In this document: positions 54,422 through 64,000 of the stretch, piece by piece
Layout of the letters: every line of letters begins with the position of its first letter
How positions within the stretch are numbered: the stretch's first letter is position 1
Source: Agarophyton chilense
Taxonomy: Eukaryota > Rhodophyta > Florideophyceae > Gracilariales > Gracilariaceae
NCBI GenBank assembly: GCA_030374765.1
Contig: JARGXX010000096.1
Span: forward strand, 930,001 to 994,000
Reading direction: 5' to 3'
Length of the DNA: 64,000 nucleotides
Notes under the pieces: model-generated
What the model saw: the letters and a program-made list of their open reading frames with translations, nothing else
What the model was told of the DNA's origin: nothing
Database searches by the model: none
Position numbers and translations under genes: made by a program

Positions 54422-55396
54422 GTGCGAGTAGCTGCGGGTGCGCGCGAGGGATTTGAAGCCACTCTGAGCAAGCACGTTCTCTCTCGAAGCTCCGCAAGCG
54501 TGCCAGTTTGCCCGGTGCAAGGAATCGGGCAGTTAAGGTCCCCCCTTTACTTTTCTTCCCCTCAACAGTGTATCTACGCAGGCGTCCCCATCAAACTGCC
54601 GGAGAAAAGTTGCGACGACGTTATCTACAACCCCGCTCTTTCAGCGTCATTATGGGGCATGGATCCCACTGACGATAGCGCTACGTTTCATATACATATG
54701 CTTCTCAACAGTGCCATCGACTGTCATGTGGATATCAGAACTCCTGCGCCTAGGAGAAAGTATGACCTTGCCATAACCGTCTTGCATGAACTCATACATG
54801 GCTTGTTCTTTACGGGAACTTCATATGTTCCTTAAAGTGGCAATCAAAAAGTCGCTCAGTCTTAGAATAGGCCCAGTCCCTTCCATCAGTTCATGCATGT
54901 GAAAGGCGACATTAGCGTAGTCAGATTCTGTACAGATGAAACCAATTTCTTCAAGTTTTGTCGACACGCAGAGTAGATCTATATTTTGGGGTGTTCGCTC
55001 CGTTTCCTTTGGCTTGTGCTTCTTCAGTATATCATATTGACAACACACGGTCTCTGAAAAACGACTGCGAACAAATGGGCATTCCGAATACTCAATGCTC
55101 TGGCCTCAAGACCCATGAACTTTTCCATAGGAATACGCAAAAAGATCTTGGAGAAACAACGCTCAGGGTAAATCGTACAGTGAAAAGTTCTGCAACTGGT
55201 CCTGTCAGAGGTGGTGTTTGTCGAATTCCAGACTATTCAAATAGACAGACTTCGCCGTCCACGGGTTCTAGAGAGAGTGCGGTGCCTGGGTCTGTTTAAT
55301 TTGCAGGTTTGGTCCATCGTTACTGTGGCCATCATTGGTGGCATTGGTGCTCTTATGGTGCTTGGTGCCGTTATTAGCACCATATCACGAAAGTAA
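54422..55396 (+). pseudogene. HExxH metalloprotease-like gene, broken
   Basis: Three co-linear frames. The first (54422-54835, no ATG) ends with YDLAITVLHELIHGLFFTG, containing the zinc motif HELIH, and then a TAA. The same frame goes on past stops with RPSPFHQFMHVKGDISVVRF. A second frame (to 55299) has NDCEQMGIPNTQCSGLKTHE and SATGPVRGGVCRIPD. A third (55211-55396) has a C-terminal TM helix, WSIVTVAIIGGIGALMVLGA, ending ISRK. A secreted or surface zinc metallopeptidase-like protein with a C-terminal anchor is likely. Active or not in its ancestor, it is dead here. Confidence 0.55.
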
Positions 55397-55993
55397 TAAT
55401 AGAGCTACCTTCGTAAAGAATCGTGAACGCATTCCACAGAGTTCCGTTGTTGTTTCGACCGCGTCGTCTTGAACTGCATAAATTATTTCGGATCACATCT
55501 CGACATTGCTATATGTAGGGGAACATGAAGAAAGAACGTTGCTTTAATCAGAAAAGAATGCCTAGTGCCTATGCGCCCGAGGAATTGGCCTCGATTGAAG
55601 GCAAGTTGACCTCCGTGACACCTGGTGGGGTGTGTGAGCGGCGTAACGGAACAGAACAATATCCCTAGTACAACATTTTAAGATCCATTTTTCTGCACAT
55701 TAACTTTGAGCTTCTGTGCTTAGAAGCCTTTGAGACGAATCGCAAAAGTAAGCCCGTAGCCTTGTTGGGGACGATAAGTTCCGTGTTTGTGCGAAGTTTC
55801 AGCGTAATTGGACAAGTAGTTCAAGTGTTACAGAGTGTCAAAGTTGGGCTCTTCAAACTACCTCAAACAGTCTCAAAATGCCTTATGTGCGATAAATTGG
55901 ACTTTACGACCACCCTCCTGCTCCCCAAACAGCGACATTTGCTACATCTCTCTATCTCTGTCCTAATTGCCTCGCCCTGGATTGTCACTCCCC
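55397..55993. other. Flank of transposon copy 2
   Basis: No gene recognised. It probably includes the 3' end of the transposon, but I cannot place its terminus. Confidence 0.35.
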
Positions 55994-58900
55994 TCATCTC
56001 CTCTTCGAATGCGGCCCTCGGCTTGCGTTTGTGCCTTCTGAAAGTCGTCTTGAAGACCTTAATGATACCATACTGGATCTTCTTTGGAGATTGCTACTAG
56101 CGGGCTCTATTTCATCCTCAACTTCCTCAACTTCCTCAGAGCTTCTCTGCACATCATCACCACTAAGTCTCTGGCCACTCCCATTCAGCCCTGACATAGA
56201 TCCTGAGGCACTTGTACCATCTCTGCTTTGAGAACGTGAGGGTGCTCTCGCTAGAATCCTGCGCGAATCTAGAAACTTGTTTGTGTGCCAGATGTGGGAA
56301 CAACTCTTCCTGAAACCTGGCGCTACCTTTAGGCAAAGGTGCACAAAGCAAGCTTGGCATTTCCACTGAGTCTGATGTCTTAGGTACCCTTGAGTTTGTG
56401 CTCCACACAACGCGCAGTGTTGCAATGGTGCTGCCTCAGCGTGATGGCACTTAACAGAAACTCAAAGTTTAACTCCATCAATATAGTTGAAGAAAGTAAG
56501 CTTGTATCGCTTCTTGGTTTTCGCAAGAGAAATTAAGCGCTTATTCTCAACATCATTTGTCTCCAATTGCGTTTCGTTGCAATCTTCGCTGTGTTTCTGT
56601 AGCTGGATAGTAGCCGCGTAGCTGAGTAGCTCCTGAGCAAAATCAAACATTAAATCCGAGGTTGATTGAACCTTGTTCAACTCGTGACGATAGCTATCGA
56701 TTGAGCGAAACTGTTCATCTGATTCCGACAACTCTTGGCGCTGAAACATCCGCCATGCAATGTGAGCATTTACAGCAAGGGTTTTCAGTGTTTGTGAGAC
56801 AATCTTCTGCTCCCACTTGAACCGAGAGATAGAACTGCGCAGGTTTGCTCTTTGCTGAGTAGCCCCATCAACTCTTCCCTTCGTCTTAGAATAAAGCTCT
56901 GCACAGCATGCTTGAATAGCTTCAAAGGCACAAAACAACCATTTCTCTGGACGTGCTCGTCAACCATCTTCCAGAATTTGAGCCGAGCCTTCAAACAGTG
57001 TTTTTCTTCCACTTTAACGAAGGATGGAAATGAACATTTGCTCTTATAGGCCCATTCAACCAACGTTTTGGCCATAGAGACGATACTTTGCTCAAACAGT
57101 TCACGAGTCGTCGATGATACCCGTATGATGACAGTGTACAGTACACTCGTCTCACCAGCAACAACGTAGACGCAGAACTCAACTGTCCAAACGACAGCTT
57201 GGTGAACAATTTGAGCCATGTGCTCGTGTGTGATGTACTTTTTGAATGTATCATCGCCAACATCGCAACGTACTATGTCCGGCGATGACAATTGTATAGC
57301 TTCTCCAAGAGTAGAAGAGGCAACCCTCGTCTTAATCTCCAGCGAAGCCAAGACAAGTGTCTCGGATTCAAACCCCTCTAGCAGCCTCGCGTCCCCCCAG
57401 TCCTCGTACAATTCGATGTCCAAAACCAACTCTGCATCGGGTGAACATGCTATGTAGGGTTCGTGTTTCATGGAGACCATTGTGGAGCAAAACCCGGCGA
57501 CGGGAAGTGCTCTCAAGGTGTTCGAAGCCTTGCTCCCTGGGGGAGGCAGACTCAGAGACAGAGCCCTCCGTTCCACCCGTAGTGTGGGGTGTAACTCCCA
57601 CGGAGGATTCCGGCAGTACCGACGGAGGTGAGGGGTAGAAACCGTTGGATCGGGAATGGGTATGGGTATCCCAAAGAATGGGGGAAAATCCGGCGAAGAG
57701 GAAAACCGGGGCGAGGGTCGGGCAATAACAGGCACCGGACCCGAGAACCAGAAAAGGGGCGAAACAACAAAAGAAACCCAATACAGGGGCGAAAACCTGT
57801 CCTCGAAAGGAAACACAAAAAGCACGCAACAAGTAAGCAGAACCCCCACGGGGTATCGTGCACGCCGGTCGTCTGAGCGGTCCCAAGGGGGTGGTTGCGC
57901 GGAACCCAAACGTGGGCACTCCCCAAGTGGAGTCGTGTCCCTACGCAGGCGTTGCTAACTAGAGCCCGTTCCGGGTTGTAAGGCCGAAACGATGGCGACG
58001 AAGAACCTCTAAAGGTATCGAAGACCAACCTTGGTTTCCATTTACTTTGAGCTTTGGACTGTCAGATCTCATCTCCCTAAGTAGGGCCCACTAACTAAAC
58101 TCTACAGTAGTGCACACCTGCTCAGGGCCATACACGTGGAGATCCCACTGTTAGGGCCCAAAAGTCCAACGTTCTAACAAATATCCGAAAATCGGTGCCA
58201 AAATTAAGCCACGTGTATCACGGGGCCAATCCAACCATGGGCCATCCGAATTGTCACTTCATAGGCGAACTCTAACCAGAAACCTGTGCCACCTCAGCAC
58301 ACCTTAGAGGGGATCATAGTCATAACCCTCGGAGGGTTCAATCCTCATTCTATGAGTTGCATCTTCAAGTATCCCCTAACTGGGAGTTGCTCTACAACCA
58401 TGCCGACCTCGAAGATAGCCTTCACGGCTTCCAGTCTTGTAAGGGCACTAACAACTGCAGACTTATTCGATGTAACCCTCTTCATGGCTTCAGTAGAAAC
58501 CTTCGAGCTAAACCAGCCGCCATGCAGCAGCGAAAACCATTCCGCCAAAGTCTTCTCATTCCCTCCCGACTTCAGTCCAAGTTGAGCTCTAACATCGTCA
58601 AGAGTCATCAAAAGGTGCCCCGCATTTGTACCAGTCACCTTGAACTGACGCAGAACGAAACAGTCAGCACATCGATGACCCAATGTCAGAACGTCGCAAA
58701 CAGCAATAATCATTCCTTCTGCCACTATTCTCATCTTCTCTGCCGCTTCATTCGGCTGCTCATTACTGCTGAACAGAGTCGATCGCAAAGAAACATTTGC
58801 CTTAGGCACTGCGAGCCATGTGTTGAGGCTTTTCTGCAGCGAAGACGGCACAGTATACATGAAACGGAGGATCTCTAAATACTTCTCTGTGCCGTGCTCA

Positions 58901-60534
58901 CGCACAGCAATAGCAGTGACACGGTTGCTTCCAGTTCTGGTTCCAACACCTGAGATAGCCTTCGATGCAAAGAAAACCTCTGGACCCAATTCTGGGTCGT
59001 CATCTATAACGAACTCCTTGCGCCGATCAAATGAGGTGATCTCAGTGCGCCATGCGGCCTGCTTGGCATCGCTTTCACTTCCCATGACTTGTTCAGAGTC
59101 CCTTTCTTCCTTTCGACAACTTCCGGTTGCCACCTGTATCGGGGTCGTTTCGCACCTTGCTGCCCCAGTTTGGGACACATCTGCTCCTGGATTTTGTTCC
59201 AATTGGTTCCTCACTTCTCCTGCACCCGACTCTACAATCCCGTCTTCAAGTGCCTCTCTGTAAGGGGTATAGTAAGAGTTATCCAGAAACGGTTGGCAGC
59301 GTTTAACATGCTCTGGTATGATAAAAATGGAGCACAGACCAAACTCCATCAAGATTCTTACCATCGCCTCCTTGCCATACCCTCGATCCGCCGTGACATT
59401 ATATCCCACCAACGATTCTTCACCCCGTCCATCTAACAGCTTCTCGAGCAACTTTGTAACTGCTACCGTTTGTCCTTCCCCCCGTCTTCAAAATCGTATG
59501 GCCAGTGTGACTCTGAACAACGCATCAGCCACAGCGTCAGCTGTGTGACCCTCTCGGTCTGCCTTGCGTGAGCTAAGAGTCTTCACCTGAGTATCACCAG
59601 CGCGTGTGCCAAATAGATCATCATCTAAAGTTATGATACTATGCAAGGGCTCAAAAAAGACCTTCCTAGTGTCTGCAAAAGCAATGGTCTCGAACTCTGT
59701 GAGCTTTTGCGTCTGGTCTCGTTGCGAATTCCATGTCGCCTGTCCACTCTCACCTCTTCTTGTTGTCGGATACGCCAGGACATGTGACGCTATGTATCTC
59801 ATTCTATCCAAATCGGGTGGAACACAACCTGCCTGTCTTAAGATAGAAATGGCCTTATGAAAAATGAATCCAGTTGTGTGAGAAAACAGCAAAACAGCGA
59901 CATAGCGATACATTTCGGGTAGTGAGAACGATGCTGCGGATCCACGCTCAGTGGGTTTCTTTAACCTGACATACTCATTGAGCCATTCCAATAACTGCCG
60001 TATCAAACGATTAAGAAACAGAACAAGCACTCCACACCTTGTTTGGGATAATCCTTTTACCTCTAGCTCCAACTTCAGATTCCTCATAGAGGCCTTACAG
60101 AAATAGCGAGCGCGGTGTTGTAAGACATTGTCAAAGAACTCTTTCTCCATCATCAAGCCGTTGCGTTGTGTCTTTCTCATAACCCAACCAGCGGTGGCAT
60201 CCTCCAACAATTTGTTTGATCTCCGTTTTGAAAACCCTCTGCCACGCGCTCTTCCACTCCCGCGTCCCCTTCCCCGCCCAATTGTAGCTCCTCGTCCTCT
60301 TCCTCGCCCTCTGCCGCGTAAAGTTGGCCGACAATCCACACATACGTCTTCATAAAGCAGAACAGTTGCCTCTAAAGGCGCTTGACGTGGTATTTGCCCA
60401 ACTCCTGCGGTGGAATTCGGCACAAACGGGGCAGCTTGTCGGGGACCATCTGTTGGGGCATCTGGAGTGCTTTGGTTGGTGTTATCCACTTTTTCAATCG
60501 ACAAAGGAAGATCGTCGAAAGGCATGGATGACAT
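55994..60534 (-). mobile_element. DDE transposase-YqaJ nuclease transposon gene, copy 2 (broken)
   Basis: Minus strand; likely start at the ATG 60534 (MSSMPFDDLP), with the frame open to 60729. Order: Pro/Gln-rich N-terminus, RGRGRGRG tract, helical region, YRYVAVLLFSHTTGF, WNSQRDQTQKLTEFE, ITLDDDLFGTRAG, TGA at 59488-59490, VTADRGYGKEAMVRIL, FVIDDDPELGPEVFFASK, IAVREHGTEKY, then RCADCFVLRQFKVTGTNAG (YqaJ start). Solo LTR C follows, then YIACSPDAE, ASLEIKTRVAS, VDGATQQRANL helices, a TGA at 56462, and a Cys/His cluster (CALCGAQTQGYLRH, WKCQAC, KSCSHIWHT). Frame is kept across the LTR, and one base is lost near 56894. The upstream nuclease Glu reads Lys here (SNKSAV versus AYESAV in copy 1). 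Confidence 0.82.
57481..58396 (-). repeat. Solo LTR C, 916 bp
   Basis: Flanked by the exact 5-bp repeat ACCAT (57476-57480 and 58397-58401). Plus-strand ends are TGTGGAGCAA and TTGCTCTACA, an imperfect 10-bp inverted repeat with TG...CA termini. It interrupts the nuclease between AIFEVGMV and SMKHEPYIAC; 921 added bases keep the frame. Confidence 0.9.
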
Positions 60535-60729
60535 GGTGGAAGACTTTGAGTAACTTGACCACAGACACGGCAATTGGGCTCCGATTGCAAAGGTTGGAAC
60601 CCTGGAAGGTCGGGAAAAGACCGCTAAACCCAGTCGTGAGCTCAGAATTGGATCAAAGTAAACGGTTAGAGAGCTAGAGGCCGTCAAAGTTGGGCGTTTT
60701 ACGGCTCTAAAGGCCAAATTATCGCACAT

Positions 60730-62499
60730 AAGAATAAAACGATATCATCTGCATTTCTCATAAAGTCCTTTTTTTGGACCTTATCGTACTAGTGATATAA
60801 TCCGGTCGATCGCAAAGTCATGAAACTATGCAAAGGTAGTGCGAAGCTAGCGTGTTTTTGCCATAATTACAACATTGATAGATTCTGTTAAAATTGTCAA
60901 TATTCCTAACTTTTTGCGCCTAGATGTTGTCAACACTTCTTTCTTCTCTGGCATCAACCTCTAACACAGCGAAAAAGTTTCCACATCTTTTAAACAACCT
61001 TATGTTTAATCCACGCTGTCACAAGTGATCAACTAGGTCACTAACCACTGATCTCCGACGTATGATCGAAATCATAGTCATCACCCGCGCACATGTAATT
61101 AAATCAGAAAGACACTGAAAGCATTTTTTGCACACAATAGACGATAAAACTTGTTAGCGGAAGTGTCGCAAAAGTCGCAGTTGTTGTAAAAAACCGTCGA
61201 CATACCCTCGTAACGATAATCTACAGGCTATCCGGTAGAGAGAATCTGTGCACTCTAAAAATCTAACATTTCAAAGCTGGTGCTCAATTCACAGTTCAAA
61301 AAAATTCCAAAAAAGCCGTACTACTTTGTACGGAGAGAAATGGTTCTCAACTTATTCATAGCGTCTTTTCGACTGGGAGATTTTCGCAAATATGTAGGTA
61401 ATTTGAAACGAATAATTCATAGCCGTATTCTAGCTTTATTGTAGATACAACAGTTTACGCAAAAACAAAATATAGCTACAGTACGAAGGTTGTATGACTA
61501 TAGGGGTCAAACTTCACCTCTGTGCCTTCCGTTTCTTCGTTTTCGCGACGACACCGTTGCTTTGCAGCTGCACGAAGGCTTTGCTGCCATGCATTCATGC
61601 TGCACTAACACGAGATGAAATAAGCGGAAAGGCTGCAGAACTAAATGCGTCGAAACGACTTTTGTCGCTGGCGAATAAAAATACGTTTCAAGAAGAAAAA
61701 GTTGGTCTTAAAGACTGCACCTGCAGTTAATTTAAGTTCTACTCTATTTCTTTGCCTCTATAAAAACGTAAGTTTTAAAAGACAAGAATTGACTAAGTAA
61801 CATATTTTTAATGTTTTTATCAGCTGCAACCGTTTTAAACTTAAAAAGAGAAAATCTGTATCTCTTCCGTGATTTTTGCTTTCGTTTTCATAAGACTCCA
61901 ATCATATTGGGCCTCATAAGAGTGATTAAACAGATCTACAGCTCGCTTTAGTTATCGCTGTGCCTGTATAACGTCAACATGTAAAGTACTAAGACTTTTA
62001 GAAAGCCCATATAGATGGACTGATCTAAGTAGCGTTTTCCCGGGGCCTTGTCGAAGTGTAACAGGCCGACTATAACAAGCGAACGAGTTCTGTAAAAGAA
62101 AAAGTAGGGTTGAGCTCCAAAAAGATCAAGTTGCATTTTATGACCTAAGAAATGAATAGGAAAGTGAAACTTCGGGAGTCCCCTGCTTTCATTCTATACA
62201 TCTGCTCAGTTCTGCTGTTTAACTTCAAGACGTGCCTAGGCCACAGGGGTCAGGTACCGGCTCGGTTCAAACGAATTGTGCCGGCTCTCTCTCAGTACAC
62301 CAGCCTTAAACCATCGAATGAGGATGCAGCAGGAACGAGTTTCATAGAGTGAGTTAGGGAAAATAAGGGCTCTCCGCTGAGAAGCAGGGCTTTGGACGGA
62401 GCCCGAGAAGAAGTGGCACAGGGTCTTTAGAATCCTGTGGAGGCATGTACTGAGTTTTGTACTGTTTGTAAAGCTATTTGAAACGTATTTTTTTGCAAA
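60730..62499. other. AT-rich region, no gene
   Basis: AT-rich with many short homopolymers. One 78-codon plus frame at 61494-61730 has an ATG and a hydrophobic, Cys-containing N-terminus that could be a signal peptide, but nothing else supports it. Confidence 0.35.
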
Positions 62500-63230
62500 G
62501 CGCTCTCAGGACATCGAATAAAGGTTTGCGCTCTGTCAACGTAAGAATGCACTCTTCTTTATCTTCTTTTTTTTATTTTAATATCTGCCTCGAATCGTCT
62601 CTCTTCAAGCTTCGCCCGTTTTTCTTTCAAATTAAGGCGCCTGGACTCCATGTGCTTCATCTTTTCGATTTTTCCTCCTCTTAGTCCATGCGCTTGTTTT
62701 CCAGATCAGGATGGCCTTATTTGAAGCACTGCATTGCGTTCTCGGCCACCTGTCGTGCTCCTATTTTTATTGCGATATCCTTAATCTCCGGATCGAAGTC
62801 GTTTGAGCTCACAAGGGCGCGAGGAGAGGAGCTGTTTTCTTGCTGAAGATGCTGACGCCTTAAAGCTTACTTACGCATTTGGTCTCCTGTCTTTTGCAGC
62901 TAAAGTTCCTTTGAAAGTTTCTCATCTTTGCCTAGCCGAGTAGCCTCCTGCCAAATATCTATTTTCAAAACTATATCGTCCAAGAGCTGATCCCTCTCCT
63001 CGTATTCCTCTTGAATTTCTGACGTGCAGGCGTTTCTTTTGTCCTCCGAAAGTCTATCCGCACAAATCTTTTTGAAGCGATCGCATATAGCCTTCCATGT
63101 CGGCTTCGTGAGGTTCGACATCGACTTAAAGAGAGAGATGGCAACGATAGAATCGAAGGTCTTTTCAAAGCACTCTTGTGTCTTTCCCCATGGTGCTGCG
63201 TGTGCACCACAGTTAAACACAGATCAAAAC
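62500..63230 (-). pseudogene. Decayed Myb/SANT-like gene with coiled-coil tail
   Basis: 63220-62900 (no ATG; GTG at the limit) reads GAHAAPWGKTQECFEKTFDS, KPTWKAICDRFKKICADR and SEIQEEYEERDQLLDDIVLK, a Myb/SANT-like trihelix pattern followed by an acidic EEYEE/LLDDI motif. After a stop, related frames give FDPEIKDIAIKIGARQ and MKHMESRRLNLKEKRAKLEE, a charged coiled coil. The parts are co-linear with stops between them. Possibly the same broad family as 21879-23164. The domain call is by pattern only. Confidence 0.5.
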
Positions 63231-64000
63231 AACAGCACATCTAGTTGATCGTTGAAGCCGAAGCGCTTTTGTTGTGGTGCTGCACGAGTCGCCGGTGTCG
63301 ACAAGTTATTGGGGGGTAAAGGTGTCGTGGGGTGGTAGCAGCTGGGCTCTAACGAGATTCGAAGGTGTGTCTGGGATTTGTGGGGGGTGATTCGTTAAGA
63401 GATGGCATTGTGGTGGTTCCGTAGACGGATAAGGTGGAGGAGGGGGAGAAATATAGGGAGAAGAAGTGGGATGAGACGATAGTGGTAGAGATGGATGTAT
63501 TAGGTTTCATATGTTGAGAAAGGGGGGCAGGCTGAAGCGGGAAGGCAGCTGGAAGTGCTTAGATCGAATGTTGTACTTGCTCATTGCCACAAAACGAATG
63601 TGTCCTATTCGCCTCAATTGGGACACCCCCATCACTTGAGCCCTTTTCCATTTCGTTATTAAACAGGGTTGAAGGGCGGAATGGCTCCCGTAAAAATCCA
63701 ATACTCGCCATATAAGACAAATATCATTACACGTGGAAGAAGTAGCGATCTCTATTCGATTTTTTTCAGGCGTAAAGACTCTATTGACGTTTCAAACGAT
63801 TAAAAACAATATATTGTCACGCATAGATATGAGAGTTACAATATTTCTCTGTCGAGCTTTTTTATTGTGACAAAAAGTAACATGAGAGCTTAAATGAAAG
63901 TTAATTTCGATTACATGGTCATCAGAAGATGTCTCTCTCGCTCTGAACATTTTAACCGCGCAAATGAATCACTAAAAAGACACAGAACCGGATATATATT
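63231..64000. other. Right edge, no gene
   Basis: A GT-rich stretch (63240-63500) and then AT-rich sequence. Only short frames, nothing recognised. Confidence 0.4.

Noticed and set aside
56785..57909. 374-codon ORF starting in the solo LTR
   Set aside because: Its first ~140 codons are LTR C sequence; only the part after MVSMKHEP belongs to the transposon nuclease.

Overview
The window looks like a nuclear contig from a red alga, most likely a florideophyte of the Chondrus type. The coding strands use eukaryotic ATG starts, and almost all genes are intronless; one clear spliceosomal intron is seen. Nuclear genes for mitochondrial proteins (oxoglutarate carrier, COX6A) and apparent plastid proteins (DUF1995, rubredoxin, a GNAT-like protein) sit beside a GH35 beta-galactosidase. 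A compact gene cluster is followed by a long tract of nested, decayed transposons. The species assignment is an inference; no marker gene is present.

Region 1 (about 1.3-16.9 kb) is a dense, apparently intact gene cluster. In order it holds a 2-oxoglutarate/malate carrier (+), an LPCAT-type lysophospholipid acyltransferase (+), a four-TM RING-H2 E3 ligase (-), a plastid DUF1995 protein (+), a plastid GNAT-like protein (+), cytochrome c oxidase subunit 6A (-, one 121-bp intron), a GH35 beta-galactosidase (+), a PIP5K-type phosphatidylinositol phosphate kinase (-) and a CHID1-like GH18 protein (-). Two pairs are head to head with 342- and 470-bp shared promoters. Several genes have strongly pyrimidine-rich leaders on their coding strand.

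Region 2 (about 17-25.4 kb) holds decayed sequence: two different Harbinger/PIF-type transposases and several broken minus-strand genes, one of which looks like a Myb/SANT-type DNA-binding family.

Region 3 (25.4-41.2 kb) is dominated by a structurally complete 10.3-kb Ty3/gypsy element (446-bp LTRs, 5-bp target duplication ATCTG, primer binding site, gag, protease, RT, integrase, chromodomain). It carries a long antisense ORF near its 3' end. Next to it are minus-strand remnants of at least two further gypsy elements and a 650-bp LTR-like repeat.

Region 4 (41.5-46.5 kb and 56.0-60.5 kb) holds two diverged copies, both on the minus strand, of one unusual DNA transposon gene. Its order is an RG-rich N-terminus, a DDE-type transposase core, a YqaJ-like PD-(D/E)XK nuclease, a helical region and a C-terminal Cys/His cluster. 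Each copy is broken by solo LTRs; two of these have exact 5-bp target duplications, and removing them on paper restores frame. This transposase-nuclease fusion is the best candidate here for a little-described system.

Between the two copies lie an apparently intact plastid rubredoxin gene (RBD1 type) and an intact lineage-specific membrane protein. Beside them are pseudogenes of an old yellow enzyme and of an HExxH metalloprotease-like protein. The last 3.5 kb is AT-rich and holds only another decayed SANT-like gene.
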